DNA of 22,609 nucleotides from an uncultured Spirochaetia bacterium (GTDB lineage Bacteria > Spirochaetota > UBA4802 > JAGODF01), in contig CALCJG010000141.1 of NCBI GenBank assembly GCA_937967705.1, positions 1-22,609 on the forward strand, in the 5' to 3' direction. The notes beneath the pieces were generated by a model. It worked only from the letters and a program-made list of their open reading frames with translations, ran no database searches and was not told the origin of the DNA. Each line of letters starts with the position of its first letter. Position 1 is the stretch's first letter. A program made the translations under genes and the position numbers. This document shows, one piece after another, positions 7,479-15,136 of this stretch.

Positions 7479-9383
7479 ATGGGAGAGGCTCTGAATAAGT
7501 GGTATATTGAACAATTGACGGCACCGGCACTCATGAACCGAAATGCGGTGCGCAGCGGCCATTGGAAATTTCAATGGTGGCGGGAGGGTGACCTCACCCG
7601 TTCGATCACCTATGCCGAGGCCTGGCGGATGATAAAAAAACTCGCCTCGGGTCTCATGGAGACGGGATTCGAGAAGGGGGACAGAGCCGCCGTCATGTGC
7701 CACACCTGCCCCGAATGGGTCTGGGCGGATTACGCCATCCTCAGTGCAGGGGGGGTCACCGTATCGGTTTATCCCACCCTCTCTCAGGCGGAGATGAGCT
7801 TCATCCTGTCGGACTCCGGCACGAAGGTGATCTTCCTTCAGAGCGAGAACCTGCCCAAGATCCGGGAGGCCTGGAAATCCCTCACCTCCCTGGAGAAGGT
7901 CGTCGTGCTGGAGGAGAACTTCCAGAGCGATGATCCGCGCATCCTGAGCCTGAAGGATCTGCGGGAGCGGGGAAGCGCCGCCCTGGTCCGGGACCCCCTG
8001 GCTGTGGAGAGGCGTTGGCGTTCCGTGGATCTCTTCGATTACATGACCATCGTCTATACCTCCGGCACCACGGGGCAGCCCAAGGGTGCCGTTCATACGC
8101 ATTTCAGTTTCAACTCGGCGGTCTGCCGCGATCTCAAGGATGCCCCGGAGTACCGGGAGGGGGACGTGCTCCTCTCCTTCCTCCCGCTCTCTCACACCTA
8201 TGAAAGGGAATGCGGACACGGGGCGGCCATGATGGCGGCGGTAACCATCGCCTATTCCACACCCAAGACCATCGTGGAGGACCTTCAGCTCTTCCGGCCC
8301 ATGATCTTCATGTCGGTGCCCCGAATCTACGAACGCATCTACATGGCGATGCGTGACCTTGCGGCTAAATCGGCGCTCAAGAAGAAGATCTTCGACGCCG
8401 CATTGAGGACAGGCATACAGGTTGTGGAGGCCCGTTCTGACAGGCACGGGTTTATCGACATCCGGGAGGGGACGGATCTCACCGAGGGGCTGGGGCGATG
8501 GCTGGCCTTCAAGTACCGCCTCTTCGACAGGCTGGTCTTTTCCAAGGTGCGGGACCGTTTCGGGGGGCGTTTCCGCGGGGCCTTTTCCGCGGCAGGAAGC
8601 CTGCCGGCGGATCTCTGCAAGGTCTTCCTCGCCATGGGCATCGTGGTGATGGAGGGATACGGTCTCACAGAGACCTGGAACACCATCACTCTGAACCGCC
8701 AGGGCAAAATTCTTCCCGGCTCCGTGGGATCTCCCGCCACCGGTGTGGAGGGACGGATTGCCGAGGATGGGGAGTGGCAGGTGCGGGGGGACAATCTCTT
8801 CTCCGGGTACTGGAACAACCCGGAGGCCACCAGGGAGGCCTTTACTGAAGACGGGTTCTACAAGACTGGCGATATCGTGGAGCATGTGGCGGACGGTTAT
8901 GTCAAGATCGTCGACCGAAAGAAGGGGATCATGGTGCTGGATACGGGGAAGAATGTGCCCTCGGCCCGAATCGAGAGCCTTTTTTCGCTGAGTAAATATA
9001 TCGACCTGGTCTTCCCCATCGGGGATGACCGGAAATTCGTTTCCGCCATCGTGGTGCCCAACTTCGACGCCTTTATTGAGCTCTTCAGGGAAAAGGGGAT
9101 TACTTTTGATCAGTCCGCCCTGGAATATGCCGAGGAAGGGGCAGCCCGGGTTTGTGTCAGGGCAGGGGAGGATTTCGTGAACAGGGAGGAGTTGAGACAG
9201 GTCATCGACGAGGAAATCGCCAGGGCCAACCGGGAACTGGAGGAATACGAGCGTATCAAAAAATACCTGGTCCTGAGCCGTAAGATGACGGAGACCACGG
9301 GGGAGATGACTCCCACCCTGAAAATCAAGCGGAAGGCGGTATTGACCAATTTCAAAGAGGAGATCAATGGGTTGTACAAATAG
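7479..9383 (+). CDS. Long-chain acyl-CoA synthetase (AMP-binding)
   Basis: A 634-residue ANL-superfamily ligase that activates a carboxylic acid with ATP and CoA via an acyl-adenylate. Seen motifs: the P-loop YTSGTTGQPKGAVHTH near residue 193, GYGLTETWNT near 394, DGFYKTGDIVEHVADGYVKIVDRKK near 457-480 (described here as the A8 region), and a C-terminal PTLKIKRKAV near 612 with the lysine expected for adenylation. The LTETWNT and C-terminal ending LKIKRK...INGLYK are those of long-chain (FadD15/LACS-like) rather than short-chain ligases. The ATG at 7479 has an AGGGAGGA site five bases upstream; the GTG at 7476 is less well placed. It follows the isomerase-like gene and probably feeds it. Substrate chain length is not provable from sequence. 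Confidence 0.93.
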   Translation: MGEALNKWYIEQLTAPALMNRNAVRSGHWKFQWWREGDLTRSITYAEAWRMIKKLASGLMETGFEKGDRAAVMCHTCPEWVWADYAILSAGGVTVSVYPTLSQAEMSFILSDSGTKVIFLQSENLPKIREAWKSLTSLEKVVVLEENFQSDDPRILSLKDLRERGSAALVRDPLAVERRWRSVDLFDYMTIVYTSGTTGQPKGAVHTHFSFNSAVCRDLKDAPEYREGDVLLSFLPLSHTYERECGHGAAMMAAVTIAYSTPKTIVEDLQLFRPMIFMSVPRIYERIYMAMRDLAAKSALKKKIFDAALRTGIQVVEARSDRHGFIDIREGTDLTEGLGRWLAFKYRLFDRLVFSKVRDRFGGRFRGAFSAAGSLPADLCKVFLAMGIVVMEGYGLTETWNTITLNRQGKILPGSVGSPATGVEGRIAEDGEWQVRGDNLFSGYWNNPEATREAFTEDGFYKTGDIVEHVADGYVKIVDRKKGIMVLDTGKNVPSARIESLFSLSKYIDLVFPIGDDRKFVSAIVVPNFDAFIELFREKGITFDQSALEYAEEGAARVCVRAGEDFVNREELRQVIDEEIARANRELEEYERIKKYLVLSRKMTETTGEMTPTLKIKRKAVLTNFKEEINGLYK

Positions 9384-9403
9384 GCAGCCTCTGATTGTCC
9401 TCT

Positions 9404-9432
9404 CTTCCCGTCCGCCATTGACGGGCGGGAAG
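9404..9432 (+). terminator. Terminator-like hairpin after acyl-CoA ligase gene
   Basis: Eleven-pair stem (one G-U) CTTCCCGTCCG / CGGGCGGGAAG with a seven-base loop, starting 21 bases after the ligase stop. It lacks an immediate T-run, so it may stabilise the 3' end or work with Rho rather than be a classical intrinsic terminator. The remaining bases to 9610 are AT-rich and hold no gene that I can support. Confidence 0.5.
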
Positions 9433-9610
9433 AATACGAAATGAGTTTACCAGTATTAATAATTTTTGAAGAGAAAATGCCCTGATTTGCTTTTGACAAC
9501 GGCAACTTTTTAAAAAAAAAGAGGTTGAAATTGGACACGAGTGTCAGTATATTGTGGTTTATTGGTCCATTCTATTTTATATAAATATGATTTGTGAAAA
9601 GAGGTCTTGA

Positions 9611-10198
9611 ATGTTTGATGCCGGCGCCTGTACAAAAAGCGAGCAGAAGGAAGATCAGATCATCCAGTGCCATTCCTGCGGTAGGGACATGGACTTGATC
9701 AATGCCCAGATGTCCCCGGATGTGGAGGATTCGGTCTATATCTGCCTGGCTTCTATTAAACAAAAGATTTTCGTCTACGGCCGCTACGACGGAGGGCCCT
9801 ACGGGGCGCTTAGCTTTTCCCGCTACTACACCAAGCAGGAATGCAGCGCGAAAAAGTGTGACGCGGATATCCGGGCCTTCATGGAATCCCGGGGAGAAAC
9901 GGAATACTCCCGCCTGCTGAACTGCCACAGGGGCAATATGAACTGTCTTGTCCTATCCCAGGAGATGATACACCGGCGCAAGGAGGATCTTCTGGAGGGG
10001 AGGCTGGAAAGCGTGTTTCCCGTCTATAATGAGAACCGCAAATATTACTGCTATCATGACGCTTCGCGCATGCACTTCCGCTGTTCCTGCGGAGAGGACC
10101 TTGTTCAGATCGGTTCCGCGCGTTACAGCGAATTGACGGGAATGGAGGATCAGAGGTTTATCGAGGAGTTCCTCCCGGGTATCCTGAACCGGGAATAG
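9611..10198 (+). CDS. Cys-rich protein of unknown function
   Basis: A 195-residue protein I do not recognise. It has eleven cysteines, including CHSCG (C20, C23), C78-x4-C83, and a CSCG near the C-terminus (C158, C160), with further Cys and His residues between. This pattern suggests metal binding (zinc-ribbon-like) in a cytoplasmic protein; no signal peptide or membrane segment is visible. The ATG at 9611 follows AAAAGAGGT by about seven bases. The last 49 bases overlap the 3' end of the convergent membrane-protein gene. Codon use and length indicate a real gene. No operon partner is evident on this strand, and no function is proposed. Confidence 0.7.
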   Translation: MFDAGACTKSEQKEDQIIQCHSCGRDMDLINAQMSPDVEDSVYICLASIKQKIFVYGRYDGGPYGALSFSRYYTKQECSAKKCDADIRAFMESRGETEYSRLLNCHRGNMNCLVLSQEMIHRRKEDLLEGRLESVFPVYNENRKYYCYHDASRMHFRCSCGEDLVQIGSARYSELTGMEDQRFIEEFLPGILNRE

Positions 10199-12396
10199 AG
10201 GACCGCCAGAAGGGCGATGCCCAGCACGAGGGCATTGACCCCCAGTGCGACCCTTATTCCGAAGGCGGGGATCAGAAGCAGGGCCGTCCCCGCCGAGCCT
10301 GCCAGAGAGCCGTAAAAATCCATCGCATCGAGATTAGAGGCGGTTGTATGGGGATCGTCTCTTACCGTCCCCGCGTAAAGGGATGTAAAGACCGCGCCGC
10401 ACTGAAACGAAACGACTACCAGTATCATCCAGAAGAGCCATTCCCAGCGTCCTTCCATATAGATCAAGATAGCCCCCAGGGAACACAGCAGGAGCAGGAG
10501 CGCCCGAAAAACGGAGGAAAAAAATCCGCGCAGGGCGAGCCCGCTTCCAGCCGCCAGTCCCAGCATGAAGAGGGCGCTTATGAGGGATATCCGGGAGTAG
10601 ATCATGCCCTGATAATTCTGATAGAGGGTCATCAGAATCAGCACCAGGGATATCCCCGTAAAGCCGATGCAAGCAATGACGATGCCGCTCTGTGCCTCCA
10701 TCGGGCCGTATCTCCTGTGCAGATACAGAACCAGCAGGAGGGAGACGAGGCTCAGCCCGATGAGGGGATAGAGGGGTTTTCTGAAGATTTCATAGAGCAG
10801 AGAGCCCTCCTGCAGCGCCGAGAGGAGCAGGCTTTTCCAGAAGGCGTTGGGTCTGTCGTCCCGGTTGACCGGTACCTGTTCGGAGAGAGGCTCAATGGTG
10901 TTTTTGAAATAGTCCAGCCTGGAGGGTTCGAAGAAGCTCAGGAGCTCTTCAGCCCGGAAACCCTCGGATACCTCGGGAGACATAAGGCCTGTACGCTGTG
11001 ATGGGAGGTTCTGCCTGTATTTCCGGATGATCTCTGCCGGGGCAGGGAAGGGGGAACCGTCCGCTTTCCCTGCCAGATACATGGGGTCCCCGGTGGTAAA
11101 CAGCGGCGAGGGAAAGAGGGAACGGAAGGAACGGTAAACCGAAGCCCGGTACTCCCGGTCCAGAGAGCCCATGGCGGTTTCAAATCCCCGGGTTCCCAGC
11201 AGGAAGATGCCGTCAGGCGCGAGATTATTGAGGCAGAGCCGGAAAAACTCGACGGTAAAAGAGCGGTTGGTCAGGGCGTTTTCGGGAAGGGGAGAGGCGC
11301 ACAGAATAAGGTCGAAGCGTTCCCGGTTCTCCCTGAGAAAATGCCGGGGATCTTCGGAAATCATCCTGCAGCCGCCGACCCCTCTGCCGCGACCGTAGAG
11401 TTTTTCCGCGAAAGAGCTGATCAATCGCAGAAGATCAGGGTCTGTCTCGCAGCAGCTAACGGAATCGGCCCCGGCCGCCAGGAGGTTTCCGGCCAGGGAA
11501 CCTGGTCCCCCGCCGATGAGGAGTATGCGGGGGTGTTGTGGCGGTTTCAGCGCCTGTATGAGATGAAACAGGCCGCGGGTTTCATAATTGTCCGGCAGTG
11601 AGCTTATGTGCATCCCATCACCGTAGAAATTGATCTGATCGCCGGTCTTCTCCACCTGTATCATCTGATGACGCGTACGCTGATACTCCGTCAGGATTCC
11701 CGTGCGGCTCCTGGCCCAGAGGGTTTCGAACAGGGCCTGTTCGGCCGTATTGCTGAAGGGGATCAGGCAGAGGATGGCCAAGGGCGGGAGACAGGCGGTT
11801 CTTTTCGAGGGAATGAGGACAGCGGCCCGGAGCAGAAGGGCCAGGGCCAAAAGCATCAGGGTGATTCCGAGGGGATTGAAAAACAAGACGAGAACGAAAG
11901 AGAAGAGAACACCCCCGGCAAAGGAACCCAGGGACTCCCAGAGATAGATGACCCCTCCCGCGCGGGAATCCCCGGCGTCGGACAGGGCCACGGCGATGGG
12001 GAAAAAGAAGCCCACGCAGAAGGAGGCCGGCGCCGTGAGGAGAAGGGCCAGCAGGAATTCCGTTGTCAGGTCGTAATAGCCGCCGGCCGTGCGGGGAAAG
12101 AGGACCGGCAGGGCGTGTGAGAGATAGACCGCTCCCAGAAGGATGAGGGGAAAAAGGATCGCGCAGCGGGTCAGGCTTTTCAGGCCGGCCTCTTCCTGCC
12201 TCATGGGGCTGAAGCGGGCACCGAGAAAGACACCGAAAAACCAGCCGGCAAAGATCATGCCGATGATGAACTCATTGCCGCGAAAGACCGCCAGCATCTC
12301 CCGGATGAGAAGGACCTGTCCTATGGCCGAGGCGAAGCCGAAGTACGCCGCCGCGAGACGTCCCCTGCTGATTGTAATCAATTCAGCGGCTTTCAT
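10150..12396 (-). CDS. Polytopic membrane protein with spermidine synthase-like domain
   Basis: A 748-residue protein. The N-terminal part (about 1-215) has six or seven membrane helices, the centre (about 235-420) is a Rossmann methyltransferase-fold domain of spermidine-synthase type, and the C-terminal part (about 540-735) has six or seven more helices. The domain shows ILLIGGGPGS (291-300), ETDP (317-320, the residue that normally holds the cofactor ribose) and the late NRDDRPNAF motif. The catalytic Asp segment of true SpeE (xDSxDP) is replaced by LCASPLPE (365-372), so aminopropyl transfer as in SpeE is doubtful. The gene begins six bases after the radical SAM stop and is the last gene of the AmmeMemoRadiSam cluster. 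It overlaps the convergent Cys-rich gene. Likely located in the inner membrane; function unknown. Confidence 0.85.
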   Translation of the reverse strand: MKAAELITISRGRLAAAYFGFASAIGQVLLIREMLAVFRGNEFIIGMIFAGWFFGVFLGARFSPMRQEEAGLKSLTRCAILFPLILLGAVYLSHALPVLFPRTAGGYYDLTTEFLLALLLTAPASFCVGFFFPIAVALSDAGDSRAGGVIYLWESLGSFAGGVLFSFVLVLFFNPLGITLMLLALALLLRAAVLIPSKRTACLPPLAILCLIPFSNTAEQALFETLWARSRTGILTEYQRTRHQMIQVEKTGDQINFYGDGMHISSLPDNYETRGLFHLIQALKPPQHPRILLIGGGPGSLAGNLLAAGADSVSCCETDPDLLRLISSFAEKLYGRGRGVGGCRMISEDPRHFLRENRERFDLILCASPLPENALTNRSFTVEFFRLCLNNLAPDGIFLLGTRGFETAMGSLDREYRASVYRSFRSLFPSPLFTTGDPMYLAGKADGSPFPAPAEIIRKYRQNLPSQRTGLMSPEVSEGFRAEELLSFFEPSRLDYFKNTIEPLSEQVPVNRDDRPNAFWKSLLLSALQEGSLLYEIFRKPLYPLIGLSLVSLLLVLYLHRRYGPMEAQSGIVIACIGFTGISLVLILMTLYQNYQGMIYSRISLISALFMLGLAAGSGLALRGFFSSVFRALLLLLCSLGAILIYMEGRWEWLFWMILVVVSFQCGAVFTSLYAGTVRDDPHTTASNLDAMDFYGSLAGSAGTALLLIPAFGIRVALGVNALVLGIALLAVLYSRFRIPGRNSSINL

Positions 12397-12402
12397 CGTC
12401 CC

Positions 12403-13551
12403 TTAAACCCAGACGCCGGGAATGACGGTTCGGCAGTAGGGGCATCTGCCCTTCCGGAGAAGATTCTGGACACTGTAGAATCCCCCCCGCTTTATGATGA
12501 CGCGGCCGCAGCTGTGACAGTAGGTGTTTTCCCACCGGTGTCCCGGAACGTTCCCCACGTAGGCGTACCGGACTCCCTGGGACCGGGCGATCTCCCGGCA
12601 CCGTTCCAGGGTTGACACGGGGGTCGGAGGGAGATTGCGCATCAGATAGGTGGAATGGAAGCGGGTAAAGTGCATGGGCACGTCGGGGGAAAGAGTTCCC
12701 GCGACCCAGCGCGTCATCTCCCTTATCTCTGAGGGGGAATCGTTGAGCCCCGGTATTATCAGGACCACGATCTCCAGCCACCGGCCGGAACCGCGGACCA
12801 GCTCGAGATTGCGCATAACCTCTTTCAGGGAGCCGCCGCAGATGTCGGAATAGAACTTCTGCCGAAAGGCTTTGAGGTCGATCTTGATGCCATCCAGCGC
12901 CCGGGCGAATTCCCGGCCCGGTTTGGCGCTGATGTAACCGTTGGAGATGATCACGGACTTGAGGCCCCGGGCGCGGGCCTTCGCGGCGGCGTCCACAACG
13001 TATTCGAACTGCACCGTGGGTTCGTTGTAGGTAAAGGCCACGATGGGCGTGCCCCGCTTCACGGCCCGGCTTGCCAGGTCTGAGGGTGATACGGCCTCGG
13101 CATCCAGATCCTCCGGGGAGAACTGCGAGAGCTGCCAGTTCTGGCAGAACTTGCAGTAAAAGTTGCATCCCGCCACCCCGGCGGAGAGGGCGCTGGACCC
13201 GGGGAGGAAGTGGAAGAAAGGTTTCTTTTCCACCGGGTCGATCTGAAGGGCGGCTATGCGGGAATAGACCAGGGTATAGAGCCGGCCGTCCCTGTTCTGC
13301 CTGTCCCGGCAGGCCCCCTTTTCGCCCCTGTTCAGGAGACAGCGGTTGGGGCAGAGGAGGCACTGTACCTTCCCATCCCCGGCGCTGCGCCAGTGGCGCG
13401 CGGGCTTTACGAACGCGGAATCCCCGGAGAGGGAGAAGAGGGAGCCGTCCTTGCAGGAGTCCAGGAGAAGGTTTCCGGCCAGCAGGGAGCCGAGGGCGCA
13501 GCCGCCCTTATAAAGGAGATCCCTGCGGCTGAGACGGTTCCCCTTCATCAC
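12403..13551 (-). CDS. AmmeMemoRadiSam system radical SAM enzyme with Tat-like leader
   Basis: A 382-residue radical SAM protein of the AmmeMemoRadiSam family (TIGR04337 type). The SAM cluster motif is CNFYCKFC (C129, C133, C136). An additional N-terminal cluster CLLCPNRC...C (C64, C67, C71, C81) and a C-terminal CHSC...CPYC pair (C345, C348, C370, C373, rubredoxin- or zinc-ribbon-like) are present. The N-terminus NRLSRRDLLYKGG followed by a hydrophobic stretch and LLLDSC (C33) looks like a twin-arginine leader, possibly a lipoprotein one, which is odd for a radical SAM enzyme. The first codon is GTG at 13551, the ATG at 13548 directly follows; both overlap the TGA of the upstream Memo-AMMECR1 gene and follow GGGGAGGG. 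The reaction of this family is unknown. Confidence 0.9.
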   Translation of the reverse strand: MMKGNRLSRRDLLYKGGCALGSLLAGNLLLDSCKDGSLFSLSGDSAFVKPARHWRSAGDGKVQCLLCPNRCLLNRGEKGACRDRQNRDGRLYTLVYSRIAALQIDPVEKKPFFHFLPGSSALSAGVAGCNFYCKFCQNWQLSQFSPEDLDAEAVSPSDLASRAVKRGTPIVAFTYNEPTVQFEYVVDAAAKARARGLKSVIISNGYISAKPGREFARALDGIKIDLKAFRQKFYSDICGGSLKEVMRNLELVRGSGRWLEIVVLIIPGLNDSPSEIREMTRWVAGTLSPDVPMHFTRFHSTYLMRNLPPTPVSTLERCREIARSQGVRYAYVGNVPGHRWENTYCHSCGRVIIKRGGFYSVQNLLRKGRCPYCRTVIPGVWV

Positions 13552-15068
13552 CCATCACCCTCCCCGAAAACCTCGGCCTGGAAGGCATAGACTTTAGCGC
13601 CGGTCATCCAGGCGTTATCCGGCAGGCCGGCTTTGCGGCAGGTCTGACGCAGAAACTCCTCGCGGTTCCATCCCCATTCCACGGGAACCTGGGGCAGCAG
13701 AAGCCCCCTGCGGCCGTTATGCTCCACGATGAGTCCGTCGCGCCCAACGCGGATGTCCCGGATATCCCGCACGGGCATGGGAACGGTGAGAACGGAGATC
13801 TCTATGCGGACCTCCTTAAGCTCACCCTTTTTCAGGGGTTCGAAGCGCGGGTCCCGGAAAGCGGCGTTATAGGCGTTGTCCCTCACGCCCTCGCAGAGGG
13901 GTTTGATCCCCTCGATGTAGCCGATGCAGCCCCGCAATGTCCCCTTCTTCTTCAGGGTTACGAAGACCCCGCGCTTTTCAAGGCACGAGGGGGGGATGTC
14001 CGCCCCGGGGGAATCCTCCCCTCTGCCCCGGTTAACCCAGGAGCTGAGATGGCTTCTCGCGAGCCTCAGCAGATAGCGGCGTGTTTCCGGTGACAGGGCG
14101 CCGGAGGAGTCCTTTACCCCCCCGCCGACGGCGGCGACGGCGGCGTAAGTTACGCAATTTTCATAATCCCCTGTATCATCCCCGGAGTTTCTATAGGCGA
14201 TTCGTTCCGCACGGTAATCCCGCAGGGGCAGGGTCAGGGCCAGGAGTATGGGATTGCGGCCGCAAATGGTGGCGGAGGTATTACGCATGTACGCATCGAA
14301 GCCCACCGGGTCCCCGCGGAGGATGTATTTGAGGGCCCCTTCATCCAGGACCCGGATTTTCTCCCTCAAGGCCTTTCCAGAAACGCCTCCGAAGGGCCGG
14401 TAGCCGAATCGGGGCCCGTAATGGGTAAAATCCGTGCTGATGATGAGGAGGGGGCGTCTTTTCTTTCGGATAACGTCCATCAGATGCCGGGAGATGAGGG
14501 GGGCTTCCCCGGGCGTTATCTGCCCCGCCAGTACCGGCAGGATGGGGGTCTCCTTCTCCCGAACGCCCCGAAATACCGTCTGGAGGAAGGGGAGATGGAT
14601 CTCAATGGCGTGTTCCTTCTCGTGGGCCCGGCGATGGTTATGGAAATAGGGCGTTTTCAGGAGTTCGGCTGCCGCGGAGCGGTCCACCCGCACGAGTCCC
14701 AGGGGGGTCTCGTACCAGTCCGCCGAGGGCAGGGAGCATCCGGAAAAGCTCCCGTAATGGGAGGGGGCGATGATGACGATCAGATCGGGATCCCGGCCCC
14801 TCATCAGGGAATATCCGGAAGCGAGAACCTCACCGGAATAGGCGTACCCGGCGTGGGGGAGAAAGAAGATCCAGGGGTCCCGGAGGGACGTTTCGGCCCG
14901 GGCCCCTTTGAGAAACCCCTCAACGGTACGGGAGAGCTCTCCTGCGCCGGCGGGATACCAGGTCCCTGCCAGGGCGGATTTCCGCACCTCGGAGCGGGAC
15001 TCCTTCCCGCAGCCCAGCAGTAAAAGGGCCGCGAGGGCTATGCCGGTCATCCTTCGCATGATAATCAT
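13548..15068 (-). CDS. Memo - AMMECR1 fusion lipoprotein (AmmeMemoRadiSam B+A)
   Basis: A 506-residue two-domain protein. Residues about 1-20 are a lipoprotein leader (MRRMTGIALAALLLLGC from M4, lipobox LLGC, C20). Residues about 28-315 are a Memo-like domain, related to LigB-type dioxygenases, with the metal-site residues H72 (LPHAGYAYSG), H153 (EKEHAIEIH), D213/H216 (STDFTHYG) and C269 (ATICGRNP). Residues about 325-500 are an AMMECR1 domain with the family signature LRGCIGYIE (378-386). The two are normally separate genes (B and A) beside the radical SAM gene; here they are one export-type protein. The downstream radical SAM start overlaps its stop. No good ribosome site is seen at either M1 or M4, so the exact start is uncertain. 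The chemical role is unknown; redox or metal chemistry of a modified substrate is a guess. Confidence 0.9.
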   Translation of the reverse strand: MIIMRRMTGIALAALLLLGCGKESRSEVRKSALAGTWYPAGAGELSRTVEGFLKGARAETSLRDPWIFFLPHAGYAYSGEVLASGYSLMRGRDPDLIVIIAPSHYGSFSGCSLPSADWYETPLGLVRVDRSAAAELLKTPYFHNHRRAHEKEHAIEIHLPFLQTVFRGVREKETPILPVLAGQITPGEAPLISRHLMDVIRKKRRPLLIISTDFTHYGPRFGYRPFGGVSGKALREKIRVLDEGALKYILRGDPVGFDAYMRNTSATICGRNPILLALTLPLRDYRAERIAYRNSGDDTGDYENCVTYAAVAAVGGGVKDSSGALSPETRRYLLRLARSHLSSWVNRGRGEDSPGADIPPSCLEKRGVFVTLKKKGTLRGCIGYIEGIKPLCEGVRDNAYNAAFRDPRFEPLKKGELKEVRIEISVLTVPMPVRDIRDIRVGRDGLIVEHNGRRGLLLPQVPVEWGWNREEFLRQTCRKAGLPDNAWMTGAKVYAFQAEVFGEGDG

Positions 15069-15136
15069 CTGGGAGTGTGTGAGTTTTGGCCTATAGAGAA
15101 ATAATAGGCAGAGAAAGGGGGACTGTCAAACTAAAA

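Noticed and set aside
7449..8885. Minus-strand open frame of 478 codons opposite the acyl-CoA ligase
   Set aside because: Shadow of a well-supported ligase with all motifs on the plus strand.
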